64,000 bases of DNA, from NCBI GenBank assembly GCA_024234055.1, contig JACKOW010000002.1:62001-126000 (forward strand), written 5' to 3'. Within the stretch, counting starts at the first letter, position 1. The number at the start of each line of letters is the position of its first letter. The translations under genes and the position numbers were made by a program. Under the pieces are notes generated by a model, which saw nothing but the letters and a program-made list of their open reading frames with translations, did no database searches and was not told the DNA's origin. The stretch comes from Rhodanobacteraceae bacterium (GTDB lineage: Bacteria; Pseudomonadota; Gammaproteobacteria; Xanthomonadales; SZUA-5). This document shows positions 1 to 8,071 of the stretch, one piece after another.

Positions 1-210
1 GTCGTTTTTCCACTCCTCCTGGGCTTCGTAGTAGGCATCGCGATCCAGCCAGAACAACGCCCTACTCTTGGGAAACTCGAGCCTGCCGATCCGGACTGGC
101 TCGTCAGCCTCGAACGACTCGTTGAAGTCCTTGTTTGCCTCGTACTCCTCGTTGAGGAGCCTGATGGCCTCGCGAACGAGAGGATCTTCTCGCATGTCGG
201 CAGAACTCAT
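1..210 (-). CDS. small acidic hypothetical protein in type I R-M operon (3' end beyond window)
   Basis: The reverse strand reads openly from an ATG at 210 to the window edge, giving 70 codons with no stop. The start overlaps the hsdS stop as ATGA, so it is probably translationally coupled to hsdS. The visible protein starts MSSADMREDPLVREAIRLLN and is rich in Glu and Asp. I recognise no domain. Type I systems often carry extra genes between hsdS and hsdR, so an accessory R-M role is possible, but only from position. hsdR itself is not in this window and may lie further to the left. Confidence 0.6.
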   Translation of the reverse strand, partial: MSSADMREDPLVREAIRLLNEEYEANKDFNESFEADEPVRIGRLEFPKSRALFWLDRDAYYEAQEEWKND

Positions 211-1508
211 GCGGCACCGTCGAGCGGAACGTGGAGTTCGCCGGAAAGGAGCTTCGGGAGTAGCGTGTCACGAGTGGCGGCAAGTGTTCGCGCCTGCCGC
301 CTGTTTTCGATCACGGTCTGGAGCATCGGCGCGACGATGTTGTCCGCCGCTTTGATCAGCGCGCCGCTCGGCACGACGCAGAGCGCTTCAGTCAGGTGCT
401 TTCTCTGGATGTGCCCCATCGTGACCGCTTTGCCGGCGGCGATGGTTCGGAAGTGCGCGAGGTGCTCTCTGGTCCAGTGAAAGAAGAACCACTTCGGGAA
501 GCTCTTGGAGGTGACTTTGAACAAGTGTTGATTCAACGCGCCGCGCCCACCGCACCAGACATCGACCTCGAGACTACCTGACCAGGAGAAAAGCACATCT
601 CCGTCGTCGACCACGTAGTCCGGGTCCAGTCTGTGCGAAGCCCGGTCGGCGCCCACCGACGATCCGCTTTTCAGCTGCGCGATCTTGATGACGGGCAGCC
701 ACTCGATTTCGCTCTCGGGCGGGTACTTTTGGAGCGCAAGTCCATTGAGGTAGTTGGCGATTTCGTCGAGCGACTTCACCGCCCACCCCTCCGGAATCTC
801 GCCGAGTTCGGAATCGACGAGTCGGTCAGGAAAGAGGGCGAGGAGGTCGGGGGTGAGGCCGAGGCGGCGACACACGGACTCGGGCGGCTCGCCGCTGGCT
901 TTGGCGCGGACGGGGTCGAAGTCGACGAACCAGGACTTGAAGATCGCCCGCGCGATGGCCTCCAGCGTTTCGTTCATCCGGCGGTTCAGTTCGATCTTGT
1001 CGTCGAGCGTGCCGAGAATGTGGGCGATATCGCTTTGCTCGTTTGGGGGCGGCAGTTGAACGCTCATGCGTCGCAGGTGCATCGGACCGAAGTGCTTGAT
1101 AACGCTTCCGACTCCGGCGGCCTCCACCTGCCGTTGAAACTCGGGCCCCGCCAATAGATATCGGATAAACGGGGCGACCACCCGATGGTCTCGTGGCCTC
1201 ATCCTAATGATCCCCGTGTAGGCGATCGCACCGACGCCATCAGCTCCCACAGTAGTTACTCGCCCCAGTGAAGCAGACGTGCTAAGCAAGATGTCGCCCT
1301 CTTGAAGCGCAAAGTGCGACCACTTCCGCGCGACCGTCTCTGGATCCAAGTAGTTGCAGCCCGCCAATACTGACTTACCCGCGCCAAGCCCCGCCAACCG
1401 TACGAGCGGGACGCCGTGATCCCGAAAGTCCTTCGCAAGAATCCCTGGACCCTCCTGAAAGTCGATGACTTCGGCAAATGGCGATTGGAGCCAGCCGTCA
1501 GCTGCCAT
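207..1508 (-). CDS. hsdS: type I restriction-modification specificity subunit HsdS
   Basis: This 433-aa protein would select the bipartite target sequence for the HsdM/HsdR complex. It has the usual layout of two target-recognition domains (about residues 10-165 and 235-395). Each is followed by a conserved helical spacer: the central one includes MNETLEAIARAIFKSWFVDF, and the C-terminal one includes TRDTLLPKLLSGEL. The length is normal for HsdS. Its start overlaps the 3' end of hsdM by 11 nt and its stop overlaps the next small gene, so the three genes form one operon. Target specificity cannot be read from the sequence. There is no sign of inverted repeats or extra silent hsdS copies in the window that would suggest phase-variable shuffling. 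Confidence 0.93.
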   Translation of the reverse strand: MAADGWLQSPFAEVIDFQEGPGILAKDFRDHGVPLVRLAGLGAGKSVLAGCNYLDPETVARKWSHFALQEGDILLSTSASLGRVTTVGADGVGAIAYTGIIRMRPRDHRVVAPFIRYLLAGPEFQRQVEAAGVGSVIKHFGPMHLRRMSVQLPPPNEQSDIAHILGTLDDKIELNRRMNETLEAIARAIFKSWFVDFDPVRAKASGEPPESVCRRLGLTPDLLALFPDRLVDSELGEIPEGWAVKSLDEIANYLNGLALQKYPPESEIEWLPVIKIAQLKSGSSVGADRASHRLDPDYVVDDGDVLFSWSGSLEVDVWCGGRGALNQHLFKVTSKSFPKWFFFHWTREHLAHFRTIAAGKAVTMGHIQRKHLTEALCVVPSGALIKAADNIVAPMLQTVIENRRQARTLAATRDTLLPKLLSGELHVPLDGAA

Positions 1509-3144
1509 ATCCCAACCTCGCCAAGTTCTCGCGAATCACCCTCGCCAGTCGCGCACTCTCGCCAAACTGCGCATCGAGCTGGCCTGTCAGGCGCGCCATC
1601 TTCTCCTCGAACGGCTCGCCGTCTGGCTCCTGCTCCGCCGCGCCCACGTATCGCCCTGGCGTAAGCACATGCTCGTGCTTCCGGATGTCGTCCAGCTTCG
1701 CGGCCTTGCAGAAGCCGGGCACGTCGGCATAACCCTCGCCGCGCTTCCAGGCGTGGAACGTGCCGGCGATCTTGCGGATGTCGTCGGCGCCGAAATCGCG
1801 CAGCACGCGGTCCTTCATGTAGCCCAGGCTGCGGGCGTCGATGAAGAGCGTTTCGCCCGCGCGGTCGCGCCAGCGCAACTCGCCGCTGCCCCGCTCGGCC
1901 TTGCTGCGCGCAAGGAACCAGATGCACGCCGGGATCTGCGTGTTGGTGAAGAGCTGGCCGGGCAGCGCCACCATGCACTCCACGAGGTCGGCCTCGACCA
2001 TGGCCTTGCGGATCTCGCCCTCGTTGTTAGTGTTGCTGCTCATCGAGCCGTTGGCGAGCAGCAGCGCCATGCTGCCCTGCGGCGCCAGGTGGTAAATCAT
2101 GTGCTGCATCCACGCGAAGTTGGCGTTACCCGCGGGCGGTATCCCGTACTTCCAGCGCGGGTCGTCGTCCTTCACGCCAGCGTTCCACTCCTTCATATTG
2201 AAGGGTGGGTTGGCCATGATGAAGTCGGCGCGCAGGTCGGGGTGCTGGTCGCGCGTGTAGGTGCTGGCCGGCTCCTTGCCGAAGTCATAGTCCATGCCGC
2301 GGATGGCCATGTTCATCGACGCCAGCCGCCAGGTGGTGGGGTTGGACTCCTGGCCGTAGATGGAAAGCTGGCCCACACGGCCGCCATGCTCCTCGACAAA
2401 CTTCTCGCTCTGCACGAAGAAGCCGCCCGAGCCGCAGCAGGGGTCGTACACGCGGCCCTGGAAGGGCTGCAGCATCTCGACGATAGTGGTGACGATGCTC
2501 TTGGGCGTGTAGTACTGCCCGCCCTTCTTGCCTTCCGCGATGGCGAACTCACCGAGGAAGTACTCGTACACATGGCCGAGGATGTCCTTAGCCTTGAGCG
2601 TTCCGTGGTGGAAGGGGACCTCGGCGATCAGGTCGATCAGCCCAGGTAGCGCCGAGTCGATCTGCTTGCGCGCGTAGTCCTTCTCCAGCACGCCCTTGAG
2701 CTTGGGGTTCTCCTTCTCCACCGCCTCCAGCGCGTCGTCCAGCAGCCGGCCAATGCCCTTGAACTCGTACTCCGTGGTCTTGCCGTTTGTGACCTGCACC
2801 TTGGCGCCCAACGCGACCTTGGCGTGCGACTGGATGAAGTCCCAGCGCGCCAATGCCGGCACCCAGAAGACGTTCTTCTCGGTGTAGTAGTCGCGGGCTT
2901 CCAGTTCTCCGCCGATCAGGTCGCCGGCGTCGTCGCCCAGATAGTAATCGTGCGCCGGGTTCCTGAAAGCGGCTTCCAGCTCGGCGTGGCGTTCCTTGAA
3001 GGCGTCGGACACGTATTTCAGGAAGATGAGGCCGAGGACGACGTGCTTGTAGACCGCGGCGTCGAGCATCGGCAGCAGCTTGTTGGCTGCGGTCCAGAGC
3101 TTCTTGTCGAGGTCGTTTAGGAACTGTTGTTCTTCGTTATTCAT
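1498..3144 (-). CDS. hsdM: type I restriction-modification DNA methyltransferase subunit HsdM
   Basis: A 548-aa N6-adenine methyltransferase that modifies host DNA together with HsdS. An N-terminal helical HsdM_N domain (about residues 5-150) precedes the catalytic N6_Mtase domain. The SAM-binding motif YDPCCGSGGFF lies near residue 233 and the catalytic motif ANPPFN near residue 311. Both are intact, so the enzyme should be active. It is the first gene of the leftward operon. The region upstream (3145-3784) has no other gene in the same direction, so the operon promoter should lie there, although I see no convincing sigma-70 match. Confidence 0.95.
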   Translation of the reverse strand: MNNEEQQFLNDLDKKLWTAANKLLPMLDAAVYKHVVLGLIFLKYVSDAFKERHAELEAAFRNPAHDYYLGDDAGDLIGGELEARDYYTEKNVFWVPALARWDFIQSHAKVALGAKVQVTNGKTTEYEFKGIGRLLDDALEAVEKENPKLKGVLEKDYARKQIDSALPGLIDLIAEVPFHHGTLKAKDILGHVYEYFLGEFAIAEGKKGGQYYTPKSIVTTIVEMLQPFQGRVYDPCCGSGGFFVQSEKFVEEHGGRVGQLSIYGQESNPTTWRLASMNMAIRGMDYDFGKEPASTYTRDQHPDLRADFIMANPPFNMKEWNAGVKDDDPRWKYGIPPAGNANFAWMQHMIYHLAPQGSMALLLANGSMSSNTNNEGEIRKAMVEADLVECMVALPGQLFTNTQIPACIWFLARSKAERGSGELRWRDRAGETLFIDARSLGYMKDRVLRDFGADDIRKIAGTFHAWKRGEGYADVPGFCKAAKLDDIRKHEHVLTPGRYVGAAEQEPDGEPFEEKMARLTGQLDAQFGESARLARVIRENLARLGYGS

Positions 3145-3784
3145 CGGAAATCCGGCTGTGGGGTCGTGGCGCTGCTACCCTGGGTCGCAGTCTGCCAGCA
3201 GCCCGCTTGGATTGGGGAAATCGGAGCACACCCAAACATCGCACAGTTATCAAACCCCGATATTGCCTTTTACTTCCGTCATTGGCGTAACCAACCGAGC
3301 CATCCGCTTGTCCGCTTCGTTAGCGCACGTGTCCCGGTGCGATCGCGGGATTAGGGGTTAGGTGTCGCAAAGGCAACGATAGTCTCAGTTGGGGTCCGCC
3401 AGTGGCGACTTTTGCGATTGCGTATGGCCACCTAAGAGCGTCAGCACGCAGCGCCGCCACACCAGAGCCGGGGCGATCGGTGTGCTGGCCATCATCGCCG
3501 CGGGTTCGAAACCCTGGTGCTGAGCTTCGCTCTCCTCAGCACCACGCTATTGGAGGTACTCGGCCTGCTTCTGCTTTCCTGCTTTCGCGCACACGTGTCG
3601 CGCGCGGTCATAGGGTTGTTGGCAGGGTGTTCGGAGGATGGGCGGCGGGATCCGCCGGCGGCGTGGTTTCGCGAAGTGCGAGCCTTTCGCGGGCGGGTCC
3701 CGCCCTGCGGGTCTGCTGGCCAGCCATCGGGAATCAAGAGCGCCGAGTGCAACTCGGTGATCCCGGGTGGCGGCGCGCCCTACT
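3145..3784. other. 640-bp gene-free gap between hsdM and the WYL/Fic remnants
   Basis: No convincing coding frame is present; the short frames here lack start signals and family resemblance. It contains a perfect 9-bp inverted repeat (GGTGCTGAG at 3516-3524 with its complement at 3535-3543, loop 10 nt). There is no T-tract, so this is a structural hairpin rather than a clear intrinsic terminator. The leftward hsdM promoter is expected near the left end of the gap. Confidence 0.5.
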
Positions 3785-4050
3785 CTACTTGGCTGGCTGG
3801 GGATAGTTGGCCAGCGCCGCCACCAGCATCTCCCGCATCTGCTGGCGCAGCTCGGGTGGGGCGAGGATCTCGGCGTCGGCGCCGTAGCGTTGGATGTCCA
3901 TCAGCAGTTCGCGGGGCTGGGCGTAGGGAATGGTGAGTTCCAGGCTGCCGTCGGGTAGTTGTCGCCGGCGCTGGGCGGGGTGCCGGTGTTCGTCGGCTAT
4001 CCAGCGGACGGCGGGGGTGTGAAGTGGATGGTGCTGGCGACACCTACATT
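3785..4050 (-). pseudogene. truncated duplicate of the C-terminus of a WYL-domain regulator
   Basis: The reading frame from about 4015 down to 3785 encodes the last ~75 residues of a WYL-family regulator. It is nearly identical to the C-terminus of the intact WYL gene at 4720-5688: both contain LELTIPYAQPRELLMDIQRY and YGADAEILAPPELRQQM. Nucleotide identity is also high, and similarity continues weakly to about 4045 in another frame. The HTH and most of the WYL core are missing, so this is a decayed partial copy left by duplication or recombination. The interposed sequence is another remnant (fic). Confidence 0.85.
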
Positions 4051-4062
4051 TCGCCTTTGACA

Positions 4063-4510
4063 TCAAGACAGCACTTCCCAATGGCCTCCCTTCTGCGGGC
4101 CGACATGACGCAGTCGGCCAGCTTCGCGCAGCTTGCGTACCAGGCGTTCAACGGCGCTGACGGACTTGCCCAGGTGCGCTGCCGCGTCTGCAAGGGTCAG
4201 GGTGGGCTGTCGGCGTAGCAGAGCCAGCAGTTGCGCGTCTGTTTTCACCGGCGTTTTCACCCGCGTTTTCACCGGCGTTTCGGACACAGCGGCGATGGCT
4301 TCGAGCAGCCTTTCCAACATGAACTCGATGAACACCGCGCAATCGCTCGCGCGAGTGCTGTCTCTCAGCGCCTGGTAGTAAGCCTCTTGATGTGCGTGCA
4401 CCACCCGGCCCCTTTTCAGTGCCCAGCCGACCGATCTGCTCGGCAACGGCCGCCGCTTGCGCAATGGCCTTGGCGGTCACTGTGAATGGCGGATGGTACG
4501 CTCGGCTCAT
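4063..4510 (-). pseudogene. internally deleted Fic family protein gene
   Basis: Two pieces of one Fic-type protein lie back to back in different frames. From the ATG at 4510 the frame reads MSRAYHPPFTVTAKAI and AEQIGRL, typical of the N-terminus of Fic/DUF4172-type proteins. From about 4400 to 4063 another frame reads EAYYQALRDS, then FIEFMLERLLEAI, then a winged-helix tail ending GGHWEVL, which is the usual C-terminus of the same family. The central AMPylation core with the HPFxxGNGR motif is absent, so roughly 200 residues are deleted. A short 12-bp repeat gives the odd linker TPVKTRVKTPVKT. It is not expected to make an active enzyme. Confidence 0.8.
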
Positions 4511-4719
4511 GCGACCGCGATCTCCTGGTGATGCACCCCGGAATAATCGCCTTTTTCGGACCACGTTGGCGGGAAGTGAGCAATCCCGGCATGGCTGGGG
4601 CCAAATGCAGGGCACTCCAACAGCGGGGGTGGGAAAAGCCGTTGAGCAAGCTTGGCTCTCCTTGAAATCGGGTGGCGTCGAGTGTGCCTGATCGGCGGAT
4701 TAACCTCCGGCGGATCACC

Positions 4720-5688
4720 CTACTCCGGCTTCGGATACCGCTCCAATGCAGCCATCAGCGTGTCCCGCATCTGCTGGCGTAGCTCGGGTGGGGCGAGGAT
4801 TTCGGCGTCGGCGCCGTAGCGTTGGATGTCCATCAGCAGTTCGCGGGGCTGGGCGTAGGGGATGGTGAGTTCCAGGCTGCCGTCGGGGAGGACTCGCTGG
4901 CGTTGTTTGGGGTGCCAGATTTCGTCGGCTATCCAGCGGGCGGCGTGGGGGCTGAAGCGGATGGTGGCGGTGGCGCTGACCGGGCCGGCGAAGATGCCGT
5001 AGCCGGCGGCTTGATGGGTGTCGAGCTGGGTGATGGGGATGTCGTGGGCGGGCTGGTCGGTGAGTTCGGGCTTGCGGATGCGGTCCAGGGCGTAGCGGCG
5101 CAGGGCGGCGGGGGCTGGGTCCCAGGCGTCCAGATACCAGTTGTCGCGGTGGTGGGTGAGCCGCTGCGGTGATACCAGGCGTTCGCGATCTTGCTGGGTG
5201 GAGCGGGCTTCGTAGGTGAAGCGCAGCTGGCGGCCTTCGAGCACGGCTTCGGTGACGATGCGAAAGACGCTCTGATTGGCGTTGCGGGCCTGGGTGCGCA
5301 GCACGCGCAATCGGTCCAGGCGGCGGGCCTTGTCGCCCAGGATCTTGTGGATGCGCGGTTGCAAGGGTCCGAGTGCCTGACTGAGCAGGCCGGCACCGCT
5401 GCGTTGCAGCACCTGCTGGGCCAGCATCAGTGCGTAGAGCTCGTCGGCGCTGAGCCATACGCCGGGCAGCTGGAAGGTATCGGCGCCCTGGTAGACGTAG
5501 CGCCATACCCGGGCGGGATCGCCCTCGTGCTCCAGCGGTGCGCCGAGGGTGTCGCGCATGAAGCTCAGGTCTCGGTAGAGCGTGGAGCGCGAGCAGTTGG
5601 CTTCCTGCATCAGCCGGTCATTGCTCAATCCGTAGCGATTTCGACTCAGCAAGCCGTGCAACAGGGCGATGCGTTCGGTGCGTTCCAT
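4720..5688 (-). CDS. HTH and WYL-domain transcriptional regulator (YafY family)
   Basis: A 322-aa regulator with an N-terminal helix-turn-helix (about residues 1-60, including NCSRSTLYRDLSFM), a WYL sensor core (about 135-215, with the motif NWYLDAWD) and a C-terminal WCX extension (about 225-320). WYL proteins sense nucleotide or other ligands and often control defence or DNA-damage genes. It is monocistronic and next to the R-M locus, though separated from it by two remnants. Its own C-terminus is duplicated at 3785-4050. Its start lies at the edge of the 21-bp repeat block, so that block could be part of its promoter region. The specific target is unknown. Confidence 0.9.
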   Translation of the reverse strand: MERTERIALLHGLLSRNRYGLSNDRLMQEANCSRSTLYRDLSFMRDTLGAPLEHEGDPARVWRYVYQGADTFQLPGVWLSADELYALMLAQQVLQRSGAGLLSQALGPLQPRIHKILGDKARRLDRLRVLRTQARNANQSVFRIVTEAVLEGRQLRFTYEARSTQQDRERLVSPQRLTHHRDNWYLDAWDPAPAALRRYALDRIRKPELTDQPAHDIPITQLDTHQAAGYGIFAGPVSATATIRFSPHAARWIADEIWHPKQRQRVLPDGSLELTIPYAQPRELLMDIQRYGADAEILAPPELRQQMRDTLMAALERYPKPE

Positions 5689-5811
5689 GGGGCGGGGTTG
5701 GGTGCGGTGGGTGGGAGGATGTTGCCGTTGGGATGGCGTGGCGGCAATGTGGCGCCGATCAATGACCGCCTGCGCACGTGTGCGTGGAAGCGAGCCGCAG
5801 TGTTGGACTGG

Positions 5812-6275
5812 CCACTTTCATCGTTGGGCTGCCGACGGCCGTCGTTGAGGCTGTCGGACTCTGCGATGGGCTGGCAGCGTTCGGCGTTGGGCCGTGCCTT
5901 GACCATCGGTGGGCTGGCGGCGTCCATCGTTGAACGGAATTTGCTCAGCCTTGGGCTGGGCGCGTCCATCGTTGGACCGTCGGCGCCCATCGTCGGGCAG
6001 CGTGTTGCCCGAATTCGGGTTGGCGGCGTCCATCGTTGGGGGTCGCCCTGCCCACCGTTGAGCTCGCGGCGCTCATCTTTGGGCGGGCGAGGTTCAAGCG
6101 CGAGCGCGGCTGGCCCAAGAGCGGGCGCGGGGCGTCCATCGGCGAGTGTGGTTGGCCCAACGATGGACCGGCGAGCTTCCAGCATGAGCCTCGCTGGCCC
6201 AAACGCAGACGAACGGCGTCCATTGACGAGTACGGCTGGCCCATCGATGGGGTGCCGAACGCAATCGTTGGATGT
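5812..6275. repeat. degenerate 21-bp minisatellite, about 22 units
   Basis: The stretch splits into about 22 units of 20-22 bp with a consensus close to GGCGGCGTCCATCGTTGGGCT. The best conserved units are around 5920, 5960 and 6023. From about 6110 the units alternate with forms such as CGGCTGGCCCAACGATGGAC. Because 21 is a multiple of three, several frames stay open on both strands, and a 7-residue periodicity shows in translation. I could not decide whether any frame is a real protein: none has a clear ribosome-binding site. The block fills most of the gap between the WYL regulator and the plus-strand gene at 6450. Confidence 0.75.
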
Positions 6276-6449
6276 TTCGGTCCCGATAACGAAGCGCCCA
6301 GGCATTCCGTTCAGACACATTTAACCCGCGTTTCACCGGCTGACATGGCGCGCCGGTTGAATAGCCTCACCCCGGACGCACTGCCCGGGGGGCGGTCGGC
6401 GCCAAGGGGCACCGCCGCATCTCGAAAGAAACCAAAAAGGAAAGTCAAC

Positions 6450-6950
6450 ATGTCGATTCAAAATCTCGTGAACCTCACTCTCACCGAAGCCCAGATCGTT
6501 GCCGTGGACGCGGCGCTGACGACACTGGAAACCGAACTGGCGGGCCTGGTGGCCCTCACCCAGGGCGACAAGCGTCGCATGCAGCGGATGGGAGTGAAGA
6601 GCGAAAGCTTCAGCCGTCAGGCCTTGCAGATCATCAGCCAGAATCCGCAGATGATCCCGGCCAATATTCCGGTCGGATCGGCACTGACCGATCTGAAACT
6701 GCTGGATCAGCTGCGTCCGATCCTGACGCGGATCACCCGCTTGTGCGAACGTGGCAACGATACCGATGCGGCGTTGGGCAACGACATCATGACGGTGGCC
6801 TTGCAGGCCTACGGGCTGCTGAAGCTTACTGGTCGCAGCGAAGGTCTGGAGGGCTTGCGACGTGATCTGTCTGGACGGTTCTCCCGCACCAGGCGAGCAC
6901 CCAAGTCGAATGAGGCGGCGGAAACGCCACCGCTACCAAAGGCAGCCTGA
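6450..6950 (+). CDS. conserved hypothetical alpha-helical protein, 166 aa
   Basis: The ATG at 6450 is preceded by a purine-rich AAAAGGAAAG at good spacing. That makes it the likely start, although the frame is open from 6036 through the repeat block. The protein begins MSIQNLVNLTLTEAQ and looks mainly helical, with a basic tail (SGRFSRTRR) and a Pro/Glu-rich end. It resembles a recurring class of small bacterial hypothetical proteins with a LTEA..A.. start and a KMG-like ..RMGVKSESF segment, but I know no function. It ends just before a strong intrinsic terminator, so it is a single-gene unit. No membrane segment or signal peptide is seen. Confidence 0.75.
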   Translation: MSIQNLVNLTLTEAQIVAVDAALTTLETELAGLVALTQGDKRRMQRMGVKSESFSRQALQIISQNPQMIPANIPVGSALTDLKLLDQLRPILTRITRLCERGNDTDAALGNDIMTVALQAYGLLKLTGRSEGLEGLRRDLSGRFSRTRRAPKSNEAAETPPLPKAA

Positions 6951-6979
6951 GGCTGCCAAGATCAGTGATGTGCAGAAAG

Positions 6980-7000
6980 AGCCGCTCCAGCGGCTTTTTT
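6980..7000 (+). terminator. intrinsic terminator after the 166-aa gene
   Basis: A 6-bp GC-rich stem (AGCCGC / GCGGCT) with a TCCA loop is followed by a run of T. It sits 30 bp after the stop at 6950 and before the REP elements. Confidence 0.85.
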
Positions 7001-7011
7001 CTTTTGGGTGG

Positions 7012-7112
7012 CGTCACCGCCCGGACAGCGCTGCGCGCAGTTCGGGCTACAACGGCCGAGGCTCCTGCTCTTCGTAGCCCGTTGTGCCGCGCAGCGGCTC
7101 AGCGGGGCTTTT
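7012..7112. repeat. REP pair (BIME) upstream of the RAYT gene
   Basis: Two palindromic elements lie side by side. One reads CACCGCCCGGACAGCGCTGC and on to TTCGGGCTAC. The other starts GTAGCCCGTTGTGCCGCGCA and runs to AGCGGGGCTTTT. Both types recur in the array at 7687-8062 and, inverted, at 59367-59449. They flank the transposase-like gene, as expected for a RAYT and its REPs. Confidence 0.85.
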
Positions 7113-7174
7113 GTCGGAAATTTCCTACGGCGATTTCAGGGAAATGCCGGTTCGTGGACTGGCTTGCGAATGAA

Positions 7175-7669
7175 ATGCTGCCAAGCATGCAGAACGTGCG
7201 CCGAATTGATCCTGAGGGTAGACCCGTCTTTGTCACTCAGGTGACGCGTCACCGATTGCCGCTGCTGGCGGGGCTTGAGCCGCTGTTGCTCGAAGTGATC
7301 GCGGAGTTGCGAGTCGAATTCGGGATGCGCGTTTTCGCCCATGTGATCTTGCCGGACCATCTGCATCTGATCGTTCACGGATCCACGGATTTCGGCGCGT
7401 TCATTCAATCGCTCAAGCTGCGGATGGTTCGGCGCCACGGGCTCCAGAATTTGTGGCAACGTCGCTTCTATGATCACGTGATTCGCAATGAAGACGATCT
7501 TCGTCGGCATCTGGACTATGTGCACTACAACCCAGTGAAGCACGGCCTGACGGCACGCCCGGAAGATTATCCGTACACCTCGTTCCGGCGCTATCAAGCG
7601 CTGGCGTGGTACCTGCCCGGTTGGGGACACGTGCCGCCGGTAGGAGTTTCGACCATGGAGTTGGAGTAG
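7175..7669 (+). CDS. REP-associated tyrosine transposase (RAYT, Y1_Tnp/IS200-like)
   Basis: A 164-aa single-copy transposase-like nuclease. It has the HUH-type motif in AHVILPDHLHLIV (about residues 55-67) and the family's C-terminal signature RFYDHVIRNEDDLRRHLDYV followed by HYNPVKHGL, where the catalytic tyrosine is expected. It starts at ATG 7175 or at 7187 (MQNVRRID), both in the same frame; the second is closest to typical RAYT starts. RAYTs cut and process REP palindromes, and this one is flanked on both sides by REP pairs. It lacks insertion-sequence ends and is probably a domesticated gene. Confidence 0.92.
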   Translation: MLPSMQNVRRIDPEGRPVFVTQVTRHRLPLLAGLEPLLLEVIAELRVEFGMRVFAHVILPDHLHLIVHGSTDFGAFIQSLKLRMVRRHGLQNLWQRRFYDHVIRNEDDLRRHLDYVHYNPVKHGLTARPEDYPYTSFRRYQALAWYLPGWGHVPPVGVSTMELE

Positions 7670-7686
7670 AGCCGACCCAGCTCTTC

Positions 7687-8062
7687 GTAGCCCGTTGTGC
7701 CGCGCAGCGGCTCAGCGGGGCTTTTCCGCGTCACCGCCCGGACAGCGCTGCGCGCAGTTCGGGCTACAGGAGCTTTTGTAGCCCGTTGTGCCGCGCAGCG
7801 GCTCAGCGGGGCTCTTCGCGTCACCGCCCGGACAGCGCTGCGCGCAGTTCGGGCTACAGGAGCTTTTGTAGCCCGTTGTGCCGCGCAGCGGCTCAGCGGG
7901 GCTTTTCCGCGTCACCGCCCGGACAGCGCTGCGCGCAGTTCGGGCTACAGGAGCCGTTGTGCCGCGCAGCGGCTCAGCGGGGCTTTTCCGCGTCACCGCC
8001 CGGACAGCGCTGCGCGCAGTTCGGGCTACAAGAGCCGTTGTGCCGCGCGGCTCATCGGGCTG
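7687..8062. repeat. BIME array: tandem REP pairs, period about 85-91 bp
   Basis: Four near-identical units start at about 7687, 7778, 7868 and 7953, with a fifth partial unit near 8034. Each unit is a REP of the GTAGCCCGTTGTGCCGCGCA type followed by one of the CACCGCCCGGACAGCGCTGC type ending TTCGGGCTAC. The last units have lost the leading GTAGCC. The array fills the gap between the convergent RAYT gene and rluC and may also act as a structural transcript end for both. No spacers vary, so it is not a CRISPR array. Confidence 0.9.
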
Positions 8063-8071
8063 GGCGCCTGC

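Noticed and set aside
1465..2649. Plus-strand open frame of 394 codons over hsdM
   Set aside because: Antisense to hsdM, whose catalytic motifs are intact.
3500..3520. GGGTTCGAAACCC, resembling a tRNA T-arm
   Set aside because: No acceptor, D or anticodon arms can be built around it.
7687..8062. Possible CRISPR array
   Set aside because: The units are palindromic REP pairs with no variable spacers, and there are no cas genes.
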